46,024 nucleotides of DNA from Gammaproteobacteria bacterium (GTDB lineage Bacteria > Pseudomonadota > Gammaproteobacteria > Ga0077536): positions 1 through 46,024 of the forward strand of contig JAIEQK010000027.1 of NCBI GenBank assembly GCA_019747795.1, read 5' to 3'. This document shows, in pieces, positions 31,964 to 40,183 of the stretch. Under the pieces are notes generated by a model. That model saw only the letters and a program-made list of their open reading frames with translations, searched no databases and was not told the origin of the DNA. The position numbers were made by a program, and so were the translations under genes. How positions within the stretch are numbered: the first letter of the stretch is position 1; each line of letters starts with the position of its first letter.

Positions 31964-32731
31964 TCAGAAGCCGATGTGCGCGCCGCCGTCGATGGAGAGA
32001 TGCTGCCCGGTGATGTAGCTCGCGCCGTCGGACAGCAGGAAGCAGCACGGCGTCGCCACTTCGTCCGGCTGCGCGATGCGTGCCATCGGAATGCCGGCCA
32101 TGGTGCGCTCGATGAACTTGGGGCTGCGGATGACTTCGGTCATGGGCGTCTCCACCGCGCCGAAGCACACGCTGTTCACGCAGATGCCGAGGCGCGCCCA
32201 CTCGCGCGCCGCGCTCATGGTGATGCCGAGCACGCCGGCCTTGGCCGCGCCATAGTTGATCTGCCCGATGGTCCCGCGCCGCCCGGCGATGGACGACACG
32301 TTGACGATGCGCCGCGGCGCCGTGTCGCCCGCCTCGCAGCGTTCCAGCATGTGCCGCCCCACCGCCTGAAGGCAGTTGAACACGCCTGACAGATTCACAT
32401 CGATCACCGCCTGCCAGTCGGCCAGCGACATCTTGTGGATCATCGCCGTGCGGATGATGCCGGCGTTGTTGAACAGGCCGTTGACGTCGCCGTGGCGCGC
32501 AACCACGTCCGCCACCATCTGCTGCACGAAGCCCGGATCGGCCACGCTGCCGACGTGCACGCTGTGCGGTCCGCCCAGTTCGGCGGCGGTCGCCTTCACG
32601 CCGTCGCCGTTGAGATCGACCAGCGCGAGCGTCGCGCCGAGCGCCGCGGCCTTGCGCGCCACGCCCTGGCCGATGCCCTGGGCCGCGCCGGTGATGATGA
32701 TGACGCGGCCGTTCAGATTCATGGGGTTCAT
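31964..32731 (-). CDS. Short-chain dehydrogenase/reductase
   Basis: This is a 255-residue classical SDR. TGAAQGIGQG is the cofactor-binding motif, LFNNAG follows, and the active site is Ser in NVSSIAG plus YGAAK. The C-terminus SIDGGAHIGF is typical. It oxidises or reduces a hydroxyl or keto group with NAD(P). It lies between two small-protein genes and two APH-like kinases. By analogy with the Lva pathway, where an SDR-type reductase supplies a 4-hydroxyacyl-CoA, it may make or use the kinase substrate; that is inference. AGGAG precedes the first ATG. Confidence 0.87.
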   Translation of the reverse strand: MNPMNLNGRVIIITGAAQGIGQGVARKAAALGATLALVDLNGDGVKATAAELGGPHSVHVGSVADPGFVQQMVADVVARHGDVNGLFNNAGIIRTAMIHKMSLADWQAVIDVNLSGVFNCLQAVGRHMLERCEAGDTAPRRIVNVSSIAGRRGTIGQINYGAAKAGVLGITMSAAREWARLGICVNSVCFGAVETPMTEVIRSPKFIERTMAGIPMARIAQPDEVATPCCFLLSDGASYITGQHLSIDGGAHIGF

Positions 32732-32770
32732 CTTGGCTCTTCTCCTGCTCGAGTGTTCGGATCGCGACCG

Positions 32771-33283
32771 TCAGCCGCGGTCGAAGAAATCCTGGAAGCG
32801 CGGCAGGCGCGGCCCGTCCGGGTCGAGCCCGCTGGCGCGATGCCAGCTGCGCTCACGCGGCGCGCGGCGCGCGTTGTAGCGCAGCACGGCACCGAGCACG
32901 GCTGCGGAGAGCGGCGTCTCGCCCTCGCCATCGGCGAGCGCGTGGTCGATGGCCGCCTTCACCGCGTGCAGCGCGGCGCCGACCGCGGCGTAGTCGTCGC
33001 GCATGAGACGCTTCGCCCGCGCGACGCTGTCGATCAGCGCCGCGGCCAGGGATGGATCGCGCACCTGGGGCGCCAGCGCGCTCGCGAGTTCCAGGCATTC
33101 GTCGAGACTCTCGAGTTCGTAGCGCAGCGCGTAGGGCCACTGCTCGGCGAGCAGGGCGAGATGGCCGAGCGCGAGGTGCGTCTGGTCGCGCGCCATGCGC
33201 TGCTCGGGCGGCAGCGCCGGCAGGATGACCTCGGCCAGCGCCTTCATCACGGACTTCAGACGGAGATCCAGGTCGGGGTTCAT
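32771..33283 (-). CDS. Small helical protein paired with kinase (family A, second copy)
   Basis: This is a 170-residue protein related to the product of 31439-31957. It is helical, has no signal peptide, and its only Cys is in DECLEL. The C-terminus is RSWHRASGLDPDGPRLPRF, aligning with the RAWFAPQGWELDPAALPPI end of the other copy. It lies 39 nt after the SDR start on the same strand and upstream of it in transcription. An OsmC gene separates it from the third kinase gene. The repeat pairing with kinases supports a partner role; there is no direct evidence of function. Confidence 0.75.
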   Translation of the reverse strand: MNPDLDLRLKSVMKALAEVILPALPPEQRMARDQTHLALGHLALLAEQWPYALRYELESLDECLELASALAPQVRDPSLAAALIDSVARAKRLMRDDYAAVGAALHAVKAAIDHALADGEGETPLSAAVLGAVLRYNARRAPRERSWHRASGLDPDGPRLPRFQDFFDRG

Positions 33284-33316
33284 AGGGAGACCTCTCTCTC
33301 CTGCCCGTGCTGCGCG

Positions 33317-33820
33317 CTACACGCGGCGGACGTCGATGGTCGTCGGTACGGGGGTCGAGAGCATGTCCAGCACCGGGCAATGACCGTTGACCACGGCGAC
33401 CAGGCGGTCGACGTCCGCCTGGCTCGCCGTCGAGCCAAGCGCGACCTGCACGCGCAGGCGCTGGAAGCCCGGGCGGATGGTCTCGTCGATCGCGAAGAAG
33501 CCACGGAAGTCGATGTCGCCCTCGACGGTCACCGCGACGCTGTCGAGCGGTATGCCGAGCGCGGTGGCGAAGGCCCGGTAGGTGATCTCCTGGCAGGTGC
33601 CGAGTGCGGCAAGGACCAGTTCCACCGGCGTCGGGCCGGCGTCGCTGCCGCCGATGCCGTGCGGCTCGTCGACCGTCAACGCGTGGTCGCGAATGCTCAC
33701 CGCCGAGCGGAAACCGTCTCCGAGCCGCGAGGCGGAGACGAAGGTGCGCTGCGCGGACTTTGCTTCACTGCGGAATGACTCTGCTGTGGCCGCGATGGTC
33801 GCGGCGAGACTCTCGCTCAT
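33317..33820 (-). CDS. OsmC family protein
   Basis: This is a 167-residue OsmC/Ohr-fold protein. Two cysteines in GTCQEITY and NGHCPVLDML occupy the positions of the peroxidatic and resolving cysteines of the OsmC family, which reduces organic hydroperoxides or protects against stress. It lies between the second small protein and the third kinase on the same strand. Its role may be to remove peroxides produced during ring oxygenation, an inference from context. Confidence 0.85.
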   Translation of the reverse strand: MSESLAATIAATAESFRSEAKSAQRTFVSASRLGDGFRSAVSIRDHALTVDEPHGIGGSDAGPTPVELVLAALGTCQEITYRAFATALGIPLDSVAVTVEGDIDFRGFFAIDETIRPGFQRLRVQVALGSTASQADVDRLVAVVNGHCPVLDMLSTPVPTTIDVRRV

Positions 33821-33947
33821 GTGCGTGGTCCCTCGAAGACTGGGGTGGGCATGGTCTTGCGCGCTGCCGCTCTGCGCAAGACCCGCGCGGTATTGAGTCC
33901 GAGGCCCTGGGGCAAGGGGCCCTCCACCTGGTGCGCACGGACGGATT

Positions 33948-35138
33948 TCATCGTCCCACCTCGCGCAACAGTTCGCCGAGCTGGTCCATGAACACCGCCG
34001 AGCCGAATGGCATCCAGGTCAGCACCAGGTCCTGGTGGCTCTGCCCGCGCAGCGCGGCGCGGCTCGCCGTGGCGTTGTTGATGATGATGCACTTCCAGGC
34101 GTTCAGGATCTCGTAGTAGCGGATGATGTCGAGATCGACGGTCACGCCGGCGGCCTCGGCATAGGCGGCGAAGAACTCGTCGCGCGGCAAGAGCCCTGAG
34201 ATCAGCAGTTCACCGTCCTCGCGCGGCACGCCGAACAGGCGCTGCACGCTCCAGGCGAGGTCCTCATGGAAATCGCCCAGGTGCGCGAGTTCCCAGTCCA
34301 GCACCGCACTGAATGCGCCGTCCGGCTCGGTGAACATGAAGTTGCCGATGCGGTAGTCGCCGTGCACCACCACCGGGTCCGCGCAGACCGGCGCGTTCTC
34401 CCGCAGCCAGCGCTCGACCAGCGTGACCAGCGGCTCGCGTTCGACCACGTCGTCGCGCCATACCCGCGACCACCAGTTCACCTGGCGCAGTGCCGCCTGT
34501 GTAGTGCCCGGCGCGGGGGCATCGAAATAGGACAGGTCGCAGCAGCGCCAGTCGAGCGCGTGGATGCGCGCGAGATTGGCGACGAACTGCGGCGCGAGCT
34601 TCGCCGTCCAGTGCTCGAAGCGGATGCCGACGCCGGTGACCGCCTTGGCCGCGACGTCGCTGGGCGCGGTGACGCCGGCAACGAAGCGCGTGACGAGCCC
34701 TGGCTGACCGAGATGTTCGCCGTCGGCGTCGACCGCGTGCAGCGGCGGCACCGGCACCACGCCGGCATAGGCCGCGAGCAGCTGCGCTTCACGTCCGCGG
34801 CAGGTCTCGACGATGCCCATCCAGGGATCCATGCGCAGCACCAGGCGCTCCGGCGCGGCGCTCGCGGCGTGCTCGAGGGTGAAGACGAACTGTTCCTTGG
34901 AGGCGCCACCGGTCATGCGCGCCAGCGCGCTGATGCGCACCTCGCGACAGCCGCGCACGCTGTACAGGCGCGCGAGCTGTGACGCGACCTGCTCGTTGCT
35001 GCGCGCGGCGTAGGGCCCGAGGTCGCGGCGCGCGAGCTTGCGCGCCAGTACGTGGGCGATGCGCGGCTCCAGGTCGTCGCGATCCCAGGGGTCGACGCGC
35101 GGTGGCGCCCCCGAAGCGTCAGAGCTTGCCGGCGGCAC
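33948..35138 (-). CDS. Aminoglycoside-phosphotransferase-like kinase (ACAD10/LvaA-type), second copy
   Basis: This is a 396-residue kinase paralogous to the product of 30235-31428: N-lobe loop MTGGASKEQF, catalytic HGDYRIGNF (His259, Asp261, Asn266) and Asp281 in LDWELAHLGD. It starts with GTG at 35138, 20 bases inside the end of the upstream gene, so the two are translationally coupled. It is followed by OsmC and small-protein genes. Expected substrate: a hydroxyacyl-CoA or related alcohol, by analogy with ACAD11 and LvaA; not proven. Confidence 0.85.
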   Translation of the reverse strand: MPPASSDASGAPPRVDPWDRDDLEPRIAHVLARKLARRDLGPYAARSNEQVASQLARLYSVRGCREVRISALARMTGGASKEQFVFTLEHAASAAPERLVLRMDPWMGIVETCRGREAQLLAAYAGVVPVPPLHAVDADGEHLGQPGLVTRFVAGVTAPSDVAAKAVTGVGIRFEHWTAKLAPQFVANLARIHALDWRCCDLSYFDAPAPGTTQAALRQVNWWSRVWRDDVVEREPLVTLVERWLRENAPVCADPVVVHGDYRIGNFMFTEPDGAFSAVLDWELAHLGDFHEDLAWSVQRLFGVPREDGELLISGLLPRDEFFAAYAEAAGVTVDLDIIRYYEILNAWKCIIINNATASRAALRGQSHQDLVLTWMPFGSAVFMDQLGELLREVGR

Positions 35139-36123
35139 GCAGGCGCAGCACCGTGTCCCAGAACCACCCTTCCTGCACTTCGCCGTAGCCGACGCGGCCG
35201 CTGTCGCTCACGTAGCGATTGAGCACGTTCGGCACGCCGCAGCAGCCGTAGGGTTCCCACAGGCCCGAGGCAACGGGCGTGCCCGTCGCCTGGTGCGTCA
35301 CGCCGCGCTCGTCGGTCAGGCTGACGTCGTAGCGCGTCCCCCACATACCGTCGCGCTGCACGGTGACCTTGCCGCCGGTGCAGCCATGCACCTGTCCATC
35401 CTGCAGCACGAAGCCGTGGGCGAAGGTGTGCTGGGCGTCGTCGGCGGCGGTGTAGTCCATCGACCAGATCGCGTGCATACCGTAGTCCTCGCCGAAGATC
35501 GCGTGCTGCCAGGCCATGGGCGCGAGGCCGCGCTCTGGCCGCACGCCCCAGGAGCGATCCATGCAATCCACGTAGTCGATGGCGAAGCGCTCGCCGCGCA
35601 GCACGAGCTCGCCGCGGATCCGCACCAGCTGGTCGTAGTGTCCCCCATAGGCTGCCCCGAAGCCGGAGTGCGCGGTGCTCGCCGCCTGGCTCTTGCGCGT
35701 CACCGGATCCATGCTCGCGTCGTGGATGTCGTAGGCCGGCATGATCGCCCGCGCATCGAGTTCGAAACGCGTGTCATCGACGCCGACGTAGCTCAGGCGG
35801 TAGCGGTCCGGGCCTTCCTCGAGATCCGCCGACAGGCCGCTCGGGAGACTGAACTTGCGGAAGTCCACGGGCGCCGGCAGTTGATGCTGGCTGTCGGAAT
35901 AGAGCGCGTCGAAGCGCGCGCGGCCGAGACCGCGGTAGATCTTGATGTCGCAGGTGACAACGCCGAGCCCGGGTCGCGCGAGCAGGTAGGCGCTGCCGAA
36001 CAGGCCGAGATCCGGCACCGCGAAGGGCATGTAGAAGGTCTCGGCCCAGCTGTGGCGATTGCTGGCGTCGGTCAGCGCCGCCATCGCCTCGGGGTGATAG
36101 CGCATGTCCTGGTTGGTGATCAT
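35119..36123 (-). CDS. Uncharacterised protein, probably beta-rich
   Basis: This is a 334-residue soluble protein whose family I cannot name with confidence. Segments rich in Trp and Gly, such as YVDCMDRSWGVRPERG, AIWSMDYTAADD and WEPYGCCGVPN, alternate with beta-like stretches, suggestive of a lipocalin/CrtC-like fold. No signal peptide is seen. GGAG lies 9 nt before the ATG; a start at 36174 is less likely. It overlaps the kinase gene by 20 bases and follows the reductase gene after 22 nt, so the three are probably one operon. It may bind or modify the pathway substrate. Confidence 0.7.
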   Translation of the reverse strand: MITNQDMRYHPEAMAALTDASNRHSWAETFYMPFAVPDLGLFGSAYLLARPGLGVVTCDIKIYRGLGRARFDALYSDSQHQLPAPVDFRKFSLPSGLSADLEEGPDRYRLSYVGVDDTRFELDARAIMPAYDIHDASMDPVTRKSQAASTAHSGFGAAYGGHYDQLVRIRGELVLRGERFAIDYVDCMDRSWGVRPERGLAPMAWQHAIFGEDYGMHAIWSMDYTAADDAQHTFAHGFVLQDGQVHGCTGGKVTVQRDGMWGTRYDVSLTDERGVTHQATGTPVASGLWEPYGCCGVPNVLNRYVSDSGRVGYGEVQEGWFWDTVLRLRAAGKL

Positions 36124-36145
36124 CGCAAGGGTCTCCGGTGGCGGC

Positions 36146-37222
36146 TCAGCCGAGTTCCTGGCGCGAGAGCCCATGGCTCGCGTCGAGGAACTTGTCGAAG
36201 TGGATGTTGTTCGGCGCGACGCCGAGTTCAGTCAGCACCGGCAGGGCGGCATCGATCATCGGCGGCGGACCGCAGAGATAGGCTTCGGTGTCGTGGGTCA
36301 TGAGCGCCGCGGCGGCGGCAGCGACCTGCGCGGTGACGAGGCCGCGCGCGCCCTGCCACTCGGCGTCGTCCTCGGCGGCGGACAGCACGGGCACGTAGCT
36401 GAAACCGCCGTTCCAGCGTGCGGCGAGGGCGGTGATCCGTTCCTGCGCGTAGAGATCGGCCTGCGTGCGCGCGCCGAACAGCAGCACGCAGTTGCGCCCG
36501 ACGTTGCGCGCGGCGGCGGCGTCCAGCATCGACAGGAGCGGCGCGAGTCCACTGCCGCCGGCGATGCAGATCATGGGCGCGCGGCTCTCGCGCAGCCAGA
36601 AGTTGCCGGCCGGGCCGTGGGCGTGCAGTGTCACGTTGTCCAGGTGACCGGCGAACAGCAGTTCGGTGAGTTGGCCCTCCGGCACGCGGCGCACGTAGAG
36701 CTCGACCTGCCGCGCGCCCTCGGGCGGCGGCGGGGATGCGAAAGAATAGGCCCGCGCGCCGAACACCGCGTCGGTGGCGAGCTGCACGTACTGGCCGCCG
36801 TCGAAGGCCATGGGGCGGTCGAACTCGAGCGTCACCTGCTGGATGTCGTGGGTGAGCGCGACGCGCTTCACGATGCGCGCGGTGTAGTCGCCCGCCGGAT
36901 GCAGACGCTTGCTCTCGAAGCCCGGCACCTCGAGCACCACGTCGGTCTTGGCCGCGGCCTGACAGGCGAGGACGACGTTGGAACGCAGCTCCTCGGCCGA
37001 GAGCACGTAGGCGAAATTGGTGATCTCGCGAATCTTGCCGCTCTTCAACCGACACTTGCACGAGCCGCAGGTACCGACCGTGCAGCTGTGCGGAAAGGCG
37101 ATGCCCTGGGCGAGCGCCGCTTCCAGGATCGACTGTCCGCGTTCCACCGCGAAGCTGACGCCCGCCGGTTCGACGCTCACCTGTGCGACGCGCTGACCGA
37201 AGAGCGCGGTCCAGATCCCCAT
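36146..37222 (-). CDS. Ferredoxin-NAD(P)H reductase component of an oxygenase
   Basis: This is a 358-residue reductase with an N-terminal plant-type [2Fe-2S] domain (Cys47, Cys52 and Cys55 in SCTVGTCGSCKC; Cys87 in VVLACQ), then an FAD-binding domain (ARAYSFASPP) and an NAD-binding domain (ICIAGGSGLAPLLSML, AYLCGPPPMI). It moves electrons from NAD(P)H to an oxygenase. No other reductase is visible here, so it is a candidate partner for the Rieske dioxygenase 9 kb away. GGGGAGGG precedes the ATG at 37222. An ATAGTA-type operator overlaps its promoter. Confidence 0.92.
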   Translation of the reverse strand: MGIWTALFGQRVAQVSVEPAGVSFAVERGQSILEAALAQGIAFPHSCTVGTCGSCKCRLKSGKIREITNFAYVLSAEELRSNVVLACQAAAKTDVVLEVPGFESKRLHPAGDYTARIVKRVALTHDIQQVTLEFDRPMAFDGGQYVQLATDAVFGARAYSFASPPPPEGARQVELYVRRVPEGQLTELLFAGHLDNVTLHAHGPAGNFWLRESRAPMICIAGGSGLAPLLSMLDAAAARNVGRNCVLLFGARTQADLYAQERITALAARWNGGFSYVPVLSAAEDDAEWQGARGLVTAQVAAAAAALMTHDTEAYLCGPPPMIDAALPVLTELGVAPNNIHFDKFLDASHGLSRQELG

Positions 37223-37245
37223 GCCTGCCCTCCCCGCGGGCCGCC

Positions 37246-37298
37246 TTGTTCGATTTCCAGAAGCTACCATATAGTACGCATGATTACGATTTAGCCAA
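37246..37298. promoter_or_regulatory. Divergent promoters with MarR-type operator (site 2)
   Basis: The 20-bp imperfect palindrome at 37271-37290 begins ATAGTACGCA and resembles the site at 44445-44464. Minus promoter for the reductase: TTGGCT (37293-37298), 16-nt spacer, TACTAT (37271-37276). Plus promoter for the CoA ligase: TTGTTC (37246-37251), 18-nt spacer, TATAGT (37270-37275). The palindrome overlaps both -10 elements, as expected for repression of both genes. Confidence 0.6.
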
Positions 37299-37349
37299 CC
37301 CGCCGGCACGCATGGGTGCCCGGCGTTCGCGCGAGGTGGATTGAGGCAC

Positions 37350-38906
37350 ATGTGGGTCTATCGCGAAATTCGCACCTTGGGCGACTACGTGGACTACCAC
37401 GCCGCGCGCCGCGGCAGCGGCACCGCGCTGGTGTTCGGTGAGCACGTCACCACCTACGCCGAACTGGCGGGCGAGACTTGGCGGGTCGCGCGCGGGCTCG
37501 AGGCCGCCGGCGTGCCGCGCGGCGCGCGGGTGGTGTATCTCGGCAAGAACTCCGACGACTTCTTCGTCGCGCTGTTCGGCACGGCCAAGCACGGCGGTTG
37601 CTTCTGCCCACTCAACTGGCGCCTGTCGACGCCGGAACTCGCGCGCGTGCTGGCTGACGCGGCGCCGGCCTTCGCCTTCGTCGAAGCGGAGTACGCGGCG
37701 GAGTGGGAAACGCTCGGCGCGCAGGTGCCGACCGTGCTGGTGGACCGCGCACGCGGCGAGGATGACCCTTTTCGTCGCTGGCTCAGCCTGCAGGACGACG
37801 CGCCGCTGCCGCCGGTCGCGATGGAAGCCGGCGCAATCCAGCTCTACACCTCGGGCACCACGGGCGATCCCAAGGGCGTGGTCATCAGCCACGACAACTT
37901 CAACCACATGCGGCTCTGCGAGCATTTCGAGCCGGCCTACGAATGGCTGCCGGACGATCGCTTCCTGGTCGCGCTGCCGAACTTTCACCTGCTCGCCATC
38001 GGTATCTCGCTGCAGGCCGTGTACAACGGCATGGCAGTCTTGATCGAGCGCCTGTTCGAGCCCGGCGCGGTGCTGCATTCGATCGCGACCCGCCGGCCGA
38101 CACTCACGGTGTTCGCGCCCGCCATGCTGCAGATGCTGCTCGATCACGCCGACGCGGCGCGGACCGATTTCAGCTCGCTGCGCCTCACCATGTACGCGGG
38201 CTCGCCCATCTCGCTCGGGCTCATCAAGCGCTGCATCGCCGCCATGCCCTGCCAGTTCATGCAGTTCTACGGGGCGACGGAGACCTCGGGCGCGGTCACG
38301 CTGCTGCGTCCCGCCGAGCACGATCTCGAGCACGAGGACAAGCTCAAGTCCTGCGGGCGTCCGCTGCCGCTCATCGATCTCCGCATCGTCGACGAGCAGG
38401 GCCGCGACGTACAGGACGGCCAGCCGGGCGAACTGTGGATCCGCTCACCGGCGCTCGCAAGCGGCTACTGGAACAAGCCTGAAGTCACCGCCCAGGCATT
38501 CACACAAGGCTGGTACAGGAGCGGTGACATCGCGATCCGCGACGCCGAAGGCCTGTACTACATCCACGATCGCCTGAAGGACATGATCGTCTCGGGGGGC
38601 GAGAACATCTACTCCACCGAAATAGAGTCGGTGCTCTCGACCCATCCCGCGGTCGCCGCGGTGGCCGTGATCGGCGTGCCCGACCCGCGCTGGGGCGAAG
38701 CGGTCAAGGCCTGCGTGGTGCTGAAGCCGGGCGCGAGCGCCGACGCCGACGAGCTGCTCGAGTACTGTCGCCCGCGTCTCGCCGGCTACAAGCTGCCGAA
38801 GAGCATCGATTTTCACACCGCCTTCCCCATGACGGGGTCCGGCAAGATCGCCAAGCGGGCGTTGCGGGCGCCCTTCTGGAGCGGCGAGGATCGGTCGGTC
38901 GCCTGA
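37350..38906 (+). CDS. Acyl-CoA synthetase (AMP-forming ligase)
   Basis: This is a 518-residue ANL-superfamily ligase that activates a carboxylic acid to its CoA thioester via an acyl-adenylate. The P-loop is YTSGTTGDPKG, the A5 motif YGATETSG, the A7 motif YRSGDIA, the hinge/A8 segment KDMIVSGGENIYSTEIE, and the catalytic Lys is in GSGKIAKRALR. It is likely the entry step of the alicyclic or aromatic acid pathway. The ATG at 37350 is supported by a GAGG stretch upstream. The gene shares an operator with the MarR-controlled acyl-CoA dehydrogenase operon. Confidence 0.92.
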   Translation: MWVYREIRTLGDYVDYHAARRGSGTALVFGEHVTTYAELAGETWRVARGLEAAGVPRGARVVYLGKNSDDFFVALFGTAKHGGCFCPLNWRLSTPELARVLADAAPAFAFVEAEYAAEWETLGAQVPTVLVDRARGEDDPFRRWLSLQDDAPLPPVAMEAGAIQLYTSGTTGDPKGVVISHDNFNHMRLCEHFEPAYEWLPDDRFLVALPNFHLLAIGISLQAVYNGMAVLIERLFEPGAVLHSIATRRPTLTVFAPAMLQMLLDHADAARTDFSSLRLTMYAGSPISLGLIKRCIAAMPCQFMQFYGATETSGAVTLLRPAEHDLEHEDKLKSCGRPLPLIDLRIVDEQGRDVQDGQPGELWIRSPALASGYWNKPEVTAQAFTQGWYRSGDIAIRDAEGLYYIHDRLKDMIVSGGENIYSTEIESVLSTHPAVAAVAVIGVPDPRWGEAVKACVVLKPGASADADELLEYCRPRLAGYKLPKSIDFHTAFPMTGSGKIAKRALRAPFWSGEDRSVA

Positions 38907-38931
38907 ACGGCATTCCGTGGAGGAGTCCCCC

Positions 38932-39303
38932 ATGTCCGACAACAACGCCGTGCTCGCCCTGGTCTCGCGCTGGGCCGAGTACTACAACGACGACGTCAAG
39001 CGCATGGTGGATGAATGCTACGCGCCCGACTGCCAGGTGGAGGCCATGGGCGTCGCGAAGATCGACGGCCAGCGCGCGCTGCAGAAGGTCGAGGACGCGG
39101 TGCTGGCCAAGGCGCCGAAACGGCGTCTCGAGATCAGGCAGGTACACGTGGCCGGCGCGGTCGCGACCGTCGAGTGCGACCTGCTGAATCCCGACAGCGG
39201 CGCCGACTGGCGCCTGCCCTTCGTCGCGGTGCTCACCGTGCGCGGCGGGCGCGTGGTGAGCGACCACACCTACGCCGACTGGAGCCGCTGGCCAGGTTGG
39301 TGA
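38932..39303 (+). CDS. SnoaL-like/NTF2-fold small protein
   Basis: This is a 123-residue NTF2-like protein: helical start VSRWAEYYNDDVKRMVDECYAPD, then a curved sheet ending in TYADWSRWPGW. The fold is used by ketosteroid isomerase-like and limonene-epoxide-hydrolase-like enzymes and by many ligand binders. No catalytic Asp/Tyr set is certain. GGAGGAG precedes the ATG. It lies 25 nt after the CoA ligase, so the two are co-transcribed. Confidence 0.78.
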   Translation: MSDNNAVLALVSRWAEYYNDDVKRMVDECYAPDCQVEAMGVAKIDGQRALQKVEDAVLAKAPKRRLEIRQVHVAGAVATVECDLLNPDSGADWRLPFVAVLTVRGGRVVSDHTYADWSRWPGW

Positions 39304-39310
39304 CGGTGCG

Positions 39311-40153
39311 CTAGAACACCACCGGCAGCACCAGGTGCTGCTGGTAGATGTAGTCGCGGTGCGCCGCGAGCCGCGGCGTCATGGCCTGCTCGATGTCCGG
39401 GTCGGCATTGCGGTAGGCGGGCCGGTAGCTGGTCGCCATCGGGCAGAGCTCCGCCGGCATGGGCTCCAACAGCGCGTAGAAGCACGCCGAGTAGATGTCG
39501 AGCGCGGTGAGCGCGTCCCCCAGGTAATAGCGGCTGGCGCGCGCTGCCTGGCGCGCGAGCTGGCTGTCCAGATTGTGCAGGATCTCGATCATGCGCGCCT
39601 TGGCACTCGCCGCCGCCGTGGGCGAATAGCCGTACTTGCCGCCGAGCGTCTGCCAGAAGGCGCGTTCGGGGCTGCCCTCGGGCGCGTTGGCGAGCGCCTG
39701 GTCGGTCAGCATCAGGCGCTTGCTCCAGGCGAGTCCGTTCTCGCCCGCCAGTTCGTTGATGAGCCCGAACATGCGCACGCGCTGCTCGAAATCTGCCGGC
39801 ACCAGGCGTGGCTCGGGGTTGAGACGCTCGGCGAGGTTCAATTGGTCGATCCACGACGAACGCGGCCGTTCGTCCTCCCACACCGCGACCGGCGCGCTCG
39901 ACTGCGCGGTCCAGGCGATGAGTTCGCTGTGGCCGCCATTCGCGCCGAAGTCGGTCTCGACGGCGTCTTCGTTCGAGCAGCGCACGCAGGTGTAGGGAAT
40001 GCCCTTGACGTCGAACAGGCTCTTACAGGATTCGCGCCAGGGCCCGGGAATGGCGTAGGCGCCGAGGATCAGCCGCAGCCCGCCACGGCGGCGGGCCTCG
40101 GCCAGGGTGATGTAGTCCTGCGTGATGTCGTTGAAGCCGATCTCGCGAGTCAT
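39311..40153 (-). CDS. Glutathione S-transferase-like protein
   Basis: This is a 280-residue protein with an N-terminal thioredoxin-like domain after an extension of about 25 residues (LRLILGAYAIPGPWRESCKSLFDVKGIPY) and an all-helical C-terminal domain with YLGDALTALDIYSACF, the GST N-capping/hydrophobic staple region. The Ser/Cys in WRESC may act as the glutathione-activating residue. It may detoxify pathway intermediates. It is convergent with the SnoaL-like gene and lies downstream of a REP cluster and the badI-like gene. Confidence 0.83.
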   Translation of the reverse strand: MTREIGFNDITQDYITLAEARRRGGLRLILGAYAIPGPWRESCKSLFDVKGIPYTCVRCSNEDAVETDFGANGGHSELIAWTAQSSAPVAVWEDERPRSSWIDQLNLAERLNPEPRLVPADFEQRVRMFGLINELAGENGLAWSKRLMLTDQALANAPEGSPERAFWQTLGGKYGYSPTAAASAKARMIEILHNLDSQLARQAARASRYYLGDALTALDIYSACFYALLEPMPAELCPMATSYRPAYRNADPDIEQAMTPRLAAHRDYIYQQHLVLPVVF

Positions 40154-40183
40154 GACAGGATCTCGCCGATGGACGAAGAGATT

